Source of the DNA: RUG11867 sp964553435 | GTDB lineage: Bacteria > Bacillota_I > Bacilli_A > RF39 > UBA660 | NCBI GenBank assembly: GCA_964553435.1 | Contig: CAZKKM010000017.1 | Span: forward strand, 1-21,812 | Length of the DNA: 21,812 nucleotides | Direction of reading: 5' to 3' | Part shown: positions 7,886 to 14,812 of the stretch, piece by piece | Position numbering within the stretch: position 1 is the stretch's first letter | Layout of the letters: every line of letters begins with the position of its first letter | Notes under the pieces: generated by a model | What the model was told of the DNA's origin: nothing | The model's input: only the letters and a program-made list of their open reading frames with translations | Databases searched by the model: none | Translations under genes and position numbers: made by a program

Positions 7886-9210
7886 CAACGATTACCCTCT
7901 TTCATTTCTTTTACTTTTCTCAATAGTGTTATTTCAGGACCGACCGTCTTCATCTTCTTCAAATCGTTCCCATCGACAGAATTCACAGCCATTATGACAT
8001 CTTGACTCGTCAATTCGAATGGCACTTTATCTCCGTTTTTATAGGTGATCTCTTTGCCGACGATGCTTCTCAATCTTGCCATTGAAGTTCCATATGGACT
8101 CAACAACTGATTTGCCGTATCATCCATGTTATCCACAATCGATTTAGTTTCAACTTCCTTAGAACTTTCATCGACAGGCACTGACGATGAATTTAAGATA
8201 CTCTCCCAACTTGAGAACTCTGTATCTAGGAAAGAGATTTCATCATTTTGCTTCTCTTCTTTGACCGGCACATCTTGTGTAGGAGTCGAGAATAAGTTCT
8301 CCAAATTGTCCGTGAAAACAGGTTGTTCTTCGACAGGAGCTACTTTTTCTTCTTTCTTAGGCTCTTCTACCTGCTGAGTAGGTTTGTATCCTGTCAAATC
8401 GTATATCTGCTTCAAGGAATCTTCGTAAGAAAATTCGTTTGCGATTCTTTTTTCTTCATTGTCTTCTGTACTCTCTGCATCTTCAGTCTCGAAAGATTCT
8501 GGTTCGAACGTATCCAATATATCAGTTTTTTTCTCCGTCGTCGGTTTTTCTTCTTGTACTTTCTCTACCGTTTTACTCTTGGAAGAACTCTTCTTGGATT
8601 CGCCTTTTTTTGATTTTGTTTCCTTTTTAGGTGTTTCTTCTTTTTTTATTGAAATATCTTCTAGTTCGACCGAACTATCTTCGGAAATCTTCTCAAAATA
8701 TTCGAGACCCTTGGTATATCTGAAAAGTTCTGTATTGTAATTGTCCAAATCCCTATTCAATTCGTCGATTATCTTAGTGAATTCGGAGATGTTGTTCTTT
8801 ATTGCCTCGATATCGCTGTTCAATCTCGCTATCTCAGAACGATTCTTTTCGACGTCTTTTTCGCAATTTGCTTTCGCCCCGTCGATAATCTCACTGTAGA
8901 GATCTTTTGTCTCCCCTTTACTCGTAGAAGAATAAGCATCGACCATTTTCTTGTAGGTACTCTCGACATTCTCGATCGCATCTTTGATACTGTCGATTCT
9001 ACCTTCCATCTTCGTAATCTCGTGTTCGCACTTTTCACGCGAAATTTCGTTGTCGGAAATCTCTTTGGCCGTTTCTTCGATCTTTACTTCGTAATCTCTT
9101 ATATTCGTTTTTATATTATCGATAAGAGCGATAAAAGCGCCTTTGGCTTTGTGTATAAAACTGCTAAACATCTCGAGACTTTTTTCTTCGTTTATTTCAA
9201 ATTTTTCCAT
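7885..9210 (-). CDS. coiled-coil protein with long acidic/lysine linker, unknown function
   Basis: A 441-residue cytoplasmic protein. Residues 1-185 are heptad-rich coiled coil (for example IEETAKEISDNEISREKCE and later EIARLNSDIEAIKNN). Residues about 190-350 are a low-complexity, probably disordered stretch of Lys, Glu, Ser and Thr. Residues about 360-441 form a compact C-terminal region (LLSPYGTSMARLRSIVGKEI). No ATPase, membrane or DNA-binding motif is visible, so this is not a full SMC-type protein. The start is ATG at 9210; GGGAG lies upstream but about 13 bases away, which is long. It has its own promoter and is coupled to the 104-residue gene. A structural or scaffold role is a guess. 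Confidence 0.75.
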   Translation of the reverse strand: MEKFEINEEKSLEMFSSFIHKAKGAFIALIDNIKTNIRDYEVKIEETAKEISDNEISREKCEHEITKMEGRIDSIKDAIENVESTYKKMVDAYSSTSKGETKDLYSEIIDGAKANCEKDVEKNRSEIARLNSDIEAIKNNISEFTKIIDELNRDLDNYNTELFRYTKGLEYFEKISEDSSVELEDISIKKEETPKKETKSKKGESKKSSSKSKTVEKVQEEKPTTEKKTDILDTFEPESFETEDAESTEDNEEKRIANEFSYEDSLKQIYDLTGYKPTQQVEEPKKEEKVAPVEEQPVFTDNLENLFSTPTQDVPVKEEKQNDEISFLDTEFSSWESILNSSSVPVDESSKEVETKSIVDNMDDTANQLLSPYGTSMARLRSIVGKEITYKNGDKVPFELTSQDVIMAVNSVDGNDLKKMKTVGPEITLLRKVKEMKEGNR

Positions 9211-9244
9211 ACTAAACTAGCATCTCCCTTACTATTCTAGAAAC

Positions 9245-9273
9245 ATTTTAACAAACATTTTTCTAAAAGTAAA
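9245..9273 (-). promoter_or_regulatory. sigma-A-like promoter for the coiled-coil operon
   Basis: On the minus strand TTTACT (9268-9273), a 17-base spacer and TAAAAT (9245-9250) precede the start codon by about 35 bases. Confidence 0.6.
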
Positions 9274-9315
9274 CCTTTTTTTATACATAAAACAACAAAC
9301 GGACAAAACCTCGGA

Positions 9316-9343
9316 TTCACACGTCTCTTATCGATCACATAAT
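9316..9343 (+). promoter_or_regulatory. candidate promoter for the substrate-binding lipoprotein
   Basis: TTCACA (9316-9321), a 16-base spacer and CATAAT (9338-9343) each match consensus at five of six positions. A perfect TATAAT also lies at 9345-9350, but it has no -35 and would leave a leader of only about 8 bases before the TTG at 9365. Confidence 0.45.
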
Positions 9344-9364
9344 ATATAATGGTTGGTGATTAAT

Positions 9365-10363
9365 TTGAAAAAAATTTTTTATAAGTCGATCGGTTGTGTC
9401 TTGCTTCTTGCGTTCTTTGTTACCAGCTTGTTTACTATGACAGGCTGTGAAAAAAGGGACACTCACAACTTGGACCGCATTCGTCTCGGTGAAGTTACCC
9501 ATAGTCCATTCTATGCCCCATTGTACGTTGCCATAGAAAAAGGTTACTTTAAAGATGAAAATATCGAAATAGAACTCTCGTTGATAAGCGGTGCGAACAA
9601 TGTCACTGCCGCCGTTCTGTCTGGAGACATCGATGTGGGATTCTGTGGACCCGAGGCGACTATTTACATCTACAACGGTGGAGAAAAAGATTACGTGCGG
9701 ACTTTCGCGGGTTTGACTAAAAGAGACGGTCAATTCATCGTCTCTCGTGAAAAACTCGACAACTTTTCTTGGTCTATGTTAAAAAACAAAAGAGTTTTGG
9801 CCGGTCGCATCGGCGGCATGCCCGAACTCAACTTCGAAAATGCTCTTGCTAACTCGAACGTATCCAAAAAAGACGTGAACATCGACACCTCTATCGATTT
9901 CGCATCCCTGACGAGTGCATTCATCAGTGGCGAAGGTGACTTCGTCAACCTCTTCGAACCACAAGCTACTCTCATAACTAAGATGGGGTACGGAAACGTC
10001 GTAGCTTCTATCGGTTCGGCCTCAGGAGAAATGCCATATACAGCTTTCAATGCGAAGAAAAGCTTTATCGAAAATAATGAAGAACTCATCGAGAGATTTA
10101 CTTCTGCCATAGCTCGTGGTCTCGAATACGTAGCTTCAAATACTTCCGAGGATATAGCCGACATCATATCTTCTCAATTTCGAGATACATCGATAAACGA
10201 TCTCGTATCTATCGTCGAACGTTATAAAGAAGCGGATAGTTGGCTTTCAAAACCCATAGTTACCGAAAAGATGTTTGAAAACTTAGAAGACATCATGATA
10301 AACTCCAAACAAATCGAAAAATACGTTTCTTTCGATGATCTTGTCGAGAATGTTTATAGATGA
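9365..10363 (+). CDS. substrate-binding lipoprotein, NMT1/THI5-like (SsuA/TauA superfamily)
   Basis: A 332-residue lipoprotein of the kind that captures a small ligand for an ABC importer. The N-terminus is MKKIFYKSIGC, a hydrophobic helix, then a lipobox-like MTGC with the lipidated Cys at residue 28. The mature part has family hallmarks: HSPFYAPLYVAIEKGYFKDE at the start of the first lobe, LSGDIDVGFCGPE as the ligand-loop region, and GEGDFVNLFEP in the second lobe. I chose the TTG at 9365 because it gives a normal signal peptide and has GGTG 6 bases upstream; TTG at 9353 and GTG at 9356 are in-frame alternatives. No permease or ATPase gene is adjacent, so the transporter must lie elsewhere. 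The ligand (thiamine precursor, nitrate, sulfonate or other) cannot be told. Confidence 0.85.
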   Translation: MKKIFYKSIGCVLLLAFFVTSLFTMTGCEKRDTHNLDRIRLGEVTHSPFYAPLYVAIEKGYFKDENIEIELSLISGANNVTAAVLSGDIDVGFCGPEATIYIYNGGEKDYVRTFAGLTKRDGQFIVSREKLDNFSWSMLKNKRVLAGRIGGMPELNFENALANSNVSKKDVNIDTSIDFASLTSAFISGEGDFVNLFEPQATLITKMGYGNVVASIGSASGEMPYTAFNAKKSFIENNEELIERFTSAIARGLEYVASNTSEDIADIISSQFRDTSINDLVSIVERYKEADSWLSKPIVTEKMFENLEDIMINSKQIEKYVSFDDLVENVYR

Positions 10364-10365
10364 TT

Positions 10366-10394
10366 AAAACCGGATTTCAAAGTTCCGGTTTTTT
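10366..10394 (+). terminator. intrinsic terminator after the lipoprotein gene
   Basis: AAAACCGGA (10366-10374) pairs with TCCGGTTTT (10384-10392) across a nine-base loop, followed by more T residues. It begins three bases after the stop codon. On the other strand it could weakly terminate the convergent gene ending at 10432. Confidence 0.85.
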
Positions 10395-10431
10395 AAATTA
10401 TATTGAAAAGATCCATCACTACGTTTATGTG

Positions 10432-11556
10432 TTATAATATCTCTTCGAAGTCCCCATGAAAAATCCTTTTCTCAAAAATTCTCTTTTTTACTTCGACGAT
10501 ATCTCTCTCGCTCAAATCACTTTTTAAAACACTCCTTTTTCCGATCATCACCGGATGTTTCAAAATGCCCTTTTCATAAATATCTACATTGCTGGTTTTA
10601 TTCGAAGCAAAGTAAGTTTCCTTTATATGTTTCGCCCTTTCGACTTCTCTATCGACTAATGCTTCGACATCTCCCTTCGATTTTGGCTCTATTTCCTTCG
10701 CTTTATCGACCATGTCGTAAAGTATCCAAAATTCTGGATGAGCGAAATCTATCATATCTTTGGTTATCTCCTCATCTATGAATCCAAAAGTTCTCTTTCT
10801 CTCCAAAGCGAACATGATGCCTTCTTCCATGATAGTTCTCGCACTATAAGCATCTCGAGCATATTGTTCAAAGAAATATTCTATATCGCTTACGTGATTG
10901 ATGACTGCCGAACTTCCGTTGATACAAGCATCTAAATTCGATTTGAGTTCTACAAAAATCAACTTATATTTGCTAGATATCTTCTCGAGCATCAACAAAT
11001 CGTATCTACCGAGTATACCACTATCTTCTTTTTCTTTTGTATTCTCAAAACACTGATTATATTCCTGATCGACACATAATAAAGTGTGCTTCCCATCCTT
11101 GCATATTCTGAATTTCTGATAACGACAGGCGATGTCGTTTTGTATAGTCTTTTCTTCTTCACTGTCTTTGTAGTATTTATCCAAAAATATAGTCGCTGCT
11201 TCGAGCATCGGTATATAATCCACACCGGGTTCCATCTTTTGCTGATTGAAGCGAAAACCGTTCTTCAAAAGTGCCTCTTCGTACGCGACATTTATCGCCT
11301 TTTTAGGTGAGTTTTCGATCTTCGTACTAGATAAACCGCGCGGTCTAATCATCCACTTATCTTTTTTCTTTGGTATTAAGGCGATGGCCTCGCGACCTTT
11401 GTAATAGATGGATATTCTGTTTGGTTGAGTTCTAAAGGCCACAAAATAAGCATGACCTTTTCCCTTCTTTATATATTCTATTATGTCACTCCAATATTCT
11501 TTATTTTCACATTCCAGGTCGTATACTCTCGACAAGACTTTTTTTCTCTTTACCAT
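10432..11556 (-). CDS. unknown protein with PD-(D/E)XK nuclease-like motif
   Basis: A 374-residue soluble protein of no family I can name. Around residues 183-206 it has GRYDLLML, a short gap, then LIFVELKS: Asp186 and Glu203-x-Lys205 sit at the ends of two predicted beta strands, the usual layout of a PD-(D/E)XK nuclease core. The polar helix beyond (INGSSAVINHVSDIEYFF) is where these folds carry a supporting residue. The N-terminal 100 residues form a separate domain (HAYFVAFRTQPNRISIYY), and the C-terminal third is charged and helical. The ATG at 11556 has AAGGAG 10 bases upstream and an extended -10 promoter. It is divergent from another unknown gene. A DNA- or RNA-cleaving role is a hypothesis; a non-catalytic relative is possible. 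Confidence 0.65.
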   Translation of the reverse strand: MVKRKKVLSRVYDLECENKEYWSDIIEYIKKGKGHAYFVAFRTQPNRISIYYKGREAIALIPKKKDKWMIRPRGLSSTKIENSPKKAINVAYEEALLKNGFRFNQQKMEPGVDYIPMLEAATIFLDKYYKDSEEEKTIQNDIACRYQKFRICKDGKHTLLCVDQEYNQCFENTKEKEDSGILGRYDLLMLEKISSKYKLIFVELKSNLDACINGSSAVINHVSDIEYFFEQYARDAYSARTIMEEGIMFALERKRTFGFIDEEITKDMIDFAHPEFWILYDMVDKAKEIEPKSKGDVEALVDREVERAKHIKETYFASNKTSNVDIYEKGILKHPVMIGKRSVLKSDLSERDIVEVKKRIFEKRIFHGDFEEIL

Positions 11557-11585
11557 TTTCCGATAACTCCTTTTCCCTCTAATCC

Positions 11586-11594
11586 ATTATAGCA
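11586..11594 (-). promoter_or_regulatory. extended -10 promoter for the nuclease-like gene
   Basis: The minus strand reads TGCTATAAT, 30 bases upstream of the ATG. No strong -35 accompanies it. Confidence 0.6.
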
Positions 11595-11628
11595 TATTCT
11601 TCTAAAAAATGTTCTCTCTTCCGAATGC

Positions 11629-11657
11629 TTGCATAAAAATTCAATTTATTATAAAAT
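11629..11657 (+). promoter_or_regulatory. candidate promoter for the 342-residue gene
   Basis: TTGCAT (11629-11634), a 17-base spacer and TAAAAT (11652-11657) lie back to back with the divergent promoter at 11586-11594. The -35 is a weak match. Confidence 0.45.
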
Positions 11658-11676
11658 TATATTAGGGTGGTTTATG

Positions 11677-12705
11677 ATGGATAAGATACAGATACAACAA
11701 GATCCGGCATTCCAAAGTTTATGCACCAATCTCAGTTTAAATTATAGAAATATGTCGACTTGTAAAAATGCGATTTTCGTCTATGCGAATGCCGATCATT
11801 GTCTAATTTTCGATAAAAAATACGACTTTTTAGGAGAAGATATTCCGATAAAAAGTGACAGAAAACTTCAAAAAAGTAAGATGTCTTACGATCTCGATTT
11901 CTATCTTTTTTCGAAAGTGATAGTCTTGGAAACACCAAAGAAAGGAATTTATTTCCTACTCGATAGAAATTTCAATCGCTTCGACATAATACATAGTTCG
12001 CTAGATGAAGAACTCTTGAGACACACTTCGACAATGCAGTACCTTTTATATACACGTCGATTCGAAGAATATCTACCTGGCTACTTTCCAGCATTTGCTG
12101 ACTTCAGTACGGAAATCATTTTGAATATAGCGGACCGCATCCAAAATATCTACAAGAAAAGCAATGTTCCGTTCGCCGATGGAAGCGAAGATTTCCATGT
12201 GACGATAAACAAAGTCGACTATACTTTGAACTCGTCGAACCAAAAATTTAAAATGCTCTGCTTCATCAAATATTTGGGCGAGATTGCCGAATATTATTTT
12301 CAGGGCATTTATCCTCTCATGGCAGTAGACGTTCTCTCTTCCGTGCCGGCACTAGGCGATTATCTAAACAGGATAGCGAAAGAAATCTATAAAAGTCTAA
12401 AGCAAATGGATGAACAAAATCCGATATCCTCTGCCGATCGACTCATAACGAGATTCGGTCATACCGAAGAATATGATAAGCTTCGAACTCTCGTCGAGCT
12501 TACTTGTATGCTCATGACCGAATGCTCTTTCGACATAGTAGAATTGACTGCTCTTGCCAATGCTTGTTTCCATATTCTCGATGTCCCTGACGAAGAATAT
12601 CGCCACAAAAGAAACACTCCATATATCCAAAAATCCGAAGCGGACTTCGAAGAGCTGTTCTCGAATGTCGAGGCAAAACGAATTTCTCTTTGGCATTATG
12701 CATAA
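11677..12705 (+). CDS. unrecognised 342-residue protein
   Basis: A soluble protein with no signal peptide or membrane span, and I do not recognise it. The first half looks beta-rich (NAIFVYANADHCLIFD, KVIVLETPKKGIYFLLD). The second half is helical (ADRIQNIYKK, KFKMLCFIKYLGEIAEYYF, KLRTLVELTCMLMTE), ending LFSNVEAKRISLWHYA. The start is ATG at 11677, 6 bases after GGGTGG; an ATG one codon earlier is an alternative. It is divergent from the nuclease-like gene across about 120 bases holding both promoters, so the two may be co-regulated. It ends at a hairpin shared with the convergent transglutaminase-like gene. The function is unknown. Confidence 0.7.
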   Translation: MDKIQIQQDPAFQSLCTNLSLNYRNMSTCKNAIFVYANADHCLIFDKKYDFLGEDIPIKSDRKLQKSKMSYDLDFYLFSKVIVLETPKKGIYFLLDRNFNRFDIIHSSLDEELLRHTSTMQYLLYTRRFEEYLPGYFPAFADFSTEIILNIADRIQNIYKKSNVPFADGSEDFHVTINKVDYTLNSSNQKFKMLCFIKYLGEIAEYYFQGIYPLMAVDVLSSVPALGDYLNRIAKEIYKSLKQMDEQNPISSADRLITRFGHTEEYDKLRTLVELTCMLMTECSFDIVELTALANACFHILDVPDEEYRHKRNTPYIQKSEADFEELFSNVEAKRISLWHYA

Positions 12706-12706
12706 T

Positions 12707-12743
12707 AAAAATGCACAGTTTTGCCAAAATATTGTGCATTTTT
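12707..12743. terminator. bidirectional intrinsic terminator
   Basis: An 11-base-pair stem, AAAAATGCACA (12707-12717) with TGTGCATTTTT (12733-12743), T-rich on both strands, lying between two convergent genes. It starts directly after the stop codon of the plus-strand gene. Confidence 0.8.
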
Positions 12744-12762
12744 TACTTTTTTTGAACAATTT

Positions 12763-12784
12763 TGCACAGTGATTGTGCATTTTT
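12763..12784 (+). terminator. second hairpin, partial duplicate of the first
   Basis: TGCACA (12763-12768), a five-base loop and TGTGCA (12774-12779) are followed by five T residues. The stem core is the same as in the hairpin at 12707-12743, so the region holds two tandem TGCACA hairpins. On the minus strand it lies just after the stop of the gene ending at 12783 but lacks a T-tract. Confidence 0.6.
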
Positions 12785-13349
12785 ATAATATTTTTGTTCC
12801 CTCGTCCATGATGAAATCTATGAAACCGAACATATCTATACCGTACGGTGGTCGATCGTATTCGTATATGTGAAGACATTCGACTACGTCTTTCGTCATC
12901 GGTCCCACACTTCTATTCGTCTTCAAATGATTTTCTATTTGCCTAAAGAGAGCATCCTTATAAGTATCGAATTTGCTTATACCTCTGTTCATATAATCTG
13001 CATGCTCGAATAGACAATACTTATCATCTTCTTCGTATATGAGAGAAGTATGTGTCGTATAAGGATTTTCGTGATCCAATTCGAACCAAATGTATATAGT
13101 TTTGACGACATATCCGTGGTTTAGAAACCACTCGCGTTCGAACTCGACCTGATCCCAACAATGCCCATATCCACCTTTTATCAAATCGTGAGCAGTGCCG
13201 AGTCTCCAGACAGTCTTGACTCCTTCTTCGAATGCTTCGTCATCTTCCATCGTATAAATGTTGCCATCGCCGTCCGTAAACCCGTATTGGATATGTTCAT
13301 CCATGAACTTTAATAACTCTTCGGGAGTTTTGACATCTTCGATTTTCAT
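12783..13349 (-). CDS. transglutaminase-like superfamily protein
   Basis: A 188-residue cytoplasmic protein with a likely Cys-His-Asp triad: Cys64 in YGHCWDQVEFE, His100 in YTTHTSLIYEEDD and Asp118 in FEHADYM. The spacing and flanking strands match small transglutaminase-like folds, which act as cysteine peptidases or amidases as often as cross-linkers. Following the Cys is a helix with a EFEREWFL segment, then an aromatic strand (KTIYIWFEL). It starts 3 bases after the hisS stop, so it is in the same transcript. The substrate is unknown, and no link to histidine charging is evident beyond co-transcription. Loss of activity cannot be excluded. Confidence 0.75.
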   Translation of the reverse strand: MKIEDVKTPEELLKFMDEHIQYGFTDGDGNIYTMEDDEAFEEGVKTVWRLGTAHDLIKGGYGHCWDQVEFEREWFLNHGYVVKTIYIWFELDHENPYTTHTSLIYEEDDKYCLFEHADYMNRGISKFDTYKDALFRQIENHLKTNRSVGPMTKDVVECLHIYEYDRPPYGIDMFGFIDFIMDEGTKIL

Positions 13350-13352
13350 GAC

Positions 13353-14654
13353 TCAAATTATGATTTCCGAAATCTTATCGAGCTCATCGAATCCGAACTC
13401 GAACTCTTCTTTCGTTTCCATTTTCTTCATTTTAAATCGACCACTATTCACTTCATCTTCACCTAAAGCCACGACATAAGGAATGCCTTCTCTATCGGCA
13501 TATTCGAAACACTTCTTTAACTTTCGTCCTTTCATTTCGACTTCGACCTTGTAACCGAGATCTCTCAAATCATTGGCTAATTTCAAACTCTTGGCTTCTG
13601 TATTCATCGGAATGATATAAAGCTGTATATCGCTTTCGATTAGATTTTCTCTCATCTTCAAAATTTCGTAGATCGTCGAAAGACCGAAGCTTACTCCGAC
13701 AGCTGGATAGACATTTCCATCGGCGATAAAATCAGTTATCATCTTGTCGTAGCGGCCTCCGCCTCCCAAACTGCAAGATAACTCCCCATTTCTAGCATAT
13801 ACTTCGAACACGTTTCCCGTATAATAATCCTGCCCACGAGCGAGTGACGGTGCAAAAACGACTCGTTCTCCACATCCGATTTCTATGAGTATATCTCTCA
13901 AATTCCTAAGTTCGGATAGTCCCTTGGCGAGATCTCCATTGGAAGTTTCGACAAATTTATCGTTCAACTCATCCAACGACATCTCGAAAAAACCCAATAA
14001 CTTCTCAGCATCGATTTCATTCAAACCGACTTTGACGAGTTCACCGACCAGTTCACTTCTCGGCATTTTATCCATTTTGTCGATGACAGTTACGACTTTT
14101 GTGATTCCATCTTCATCGAAATCGACCACTTCTTTGATGAGGCCTCGCATCGCATTGCGGCTATTGTATTTTACGTACACTTCTATTCCGAGCTCGGCAT
14201 AGCCTTTGAGCCATAGACTGATGAGTTCAGCTTCGATCAGATTTCCATCCAATCCGACGACATCGACATCGCATTGCATGAATTCCCTATCGCGACCAAC
14301 TTTTACAGGACCATCTCTGAACACTTTTCCCATCTCGTATCGTTTGAATGGCAAACGCAAATCCTTCGTAAGAGCGATGTATTTTGCAAACGGAACGGTC
14401 AAGTCGTAACGCAATCCCAACTCTCTATCTCCCTGATCGGACAATTTGTATATCTCGTTTAATAAGTCGTTCGATTCATCGTACTTTCCGGCGAGCATAT
14501 CATAGTAACAAAGAATAGGTGTCTCTAGTGGTTTGTAACCGTATTCCTCGAATACACTTCTCAAAGTATCTTGAATGTAATTTCTTATACTCTGCTCCTC
14601 CGGCGAATAATCGTAACTTCCTTTCACGTTTTTGACTGTGATTTCTCTTTTCAT
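13353..14654 (-). CDS. hisS: histidyl-tRNA synthetase
   Basis: A 433-residue class II aminoacyl-tRNA synthetase that attaches histidine to tRNA-His in the cytoplasm. Motif 2 is clear at residues 104-131 (FKRYEMGKVFRDG, then GRDREFMQCDVDV). The histidine-specific loop is at 271-284 (LARGQDYYTGNVFE, with Arg273), and the glycine-rich SLGGGGRYD follows at 295-303. The motif 3 region reads VGVSFGLSTI (319-328), lacking the Arg usually found in the GLER-type ending. The C-terminal anticodon-binding domain runs from about 340 (LYIIPMNTEA, LGYKVEVEM). The ATG has AAGGATG upstream. The length is normal. No T-box leader is visible; the promoter region instead holds a palindrome. Confidence 0.95.
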   Translation of the reverse strand: MKREITVKNVKGSYDYSPEEQSIRNYIQDTLRSVFEEYGYKPLETPILCYYDMLAGKYDESNDLLNEIYKLSDQGDRELGLRYDLTVPFAKYIALTKDLRLPFKRYEMGKVFRDGPVKVGRDREFMQCDVDVVGLDGNLIEAELISLWLKGYAELGIEVYVKYNSRNAMRGLIKEVVDFDEDGITKVVTVIDKMDKMPRSELVGELVKVGLNEIDAEKLLGFFEMSLDELNDKFVETSNGDLAKGLSELRNLRDILIEIGCGERVVFAPSLARGQDYYTGNVFEVYARNGELSCSLGGGGRYDKMITDFIADGNVYPAVGVSFGLSTIYEILKMRENLIESDIQLYIIPMNTEAKSLKLANDLRDLGYKVEVEMKGRKLKKCFEYADREGIPYVVALGEDEVNSGRFKMKKMETKEEFEFGFDELDKISEIII

Positions 14655-14703
14655 CTTGCATCATCCTTTACATACTGAAGTAAATAAAATTTCAACCGAC
14701 ATA

Positions 14704-14732
14704 ATTGTATCAAACTTCTCATGAAAAGTCAC
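14704..14732 (-). promoter_or_regulatory. hisS promoter
   Basis: On the minus strand GTGACT (14727-14732), a 17-base spacer and TACAAT (14704-14709) with a TG extension (TGATACAAT). This leaves a leader of about 40 bases before the hisS start. Confidence 0.6.
14714..14729. promoter_or_regulatory. palindrome in the hisS promoter spacer, possible operator
   Basis: ACTTCTCATGAAAAGT is an inverted repeat (ACTT, one mismatched base, TCATGA, one mismatched base, AAGT) placed between and overlapping the -35 and -10 elements. A protein bound here would block RNA polymerase. No second copy was spotted in the window, and the binding protein is unknown. Confidence 0.35.
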
Positions 14733-14785
14733 TTCCTTTACATCGGGCATCGTATATTCTCTACTGTTCATGATTTTCATTGAGA

Positions 14786-14811
14786 AAGAATCACCATTTA
14801 CTGTGATTCTT
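14786..14811 (-). terminator. hairpin after the DUF285 surface-protein gene
   Basis: A nine-base-pair stem, AAGAATCAC (14803-14811 on the minus strand) with GTGATTCTT (14786-14794), directly after the stop at 14813-14815. The following sequence is only modestly T-rich (TTCTTTCTC), so termination may be leaky. Confidence 0.6.
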
Positions 14812-14812
14812 A

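Noticed and set aside
8323..8740. Plus-strand open frames rich in Phe, Leu and Ser
   Set aside because: They lie antisense to the Lys/Glu-rich linker of the coiled-coil gene, which explains both composition and openness.
9349..9363. ATG at 9349 as the start of the lipoprotein
   Set aside because: It is out of frame and reaches a TAA after four codons.
12706..12784. TGCACA repeats as an attachment site or mobile-element end
   Set aside because: They flank no gene cargo and form T-tailed hairpins at a convergent gene junction, so terminators explain them better.
14655..14812. T-box leader upstream of hisS
   Set aside because: The region is only about 158 bases, part of it is the preceding gene's terminator, and no T-box core or antiterminator fold was recognised.
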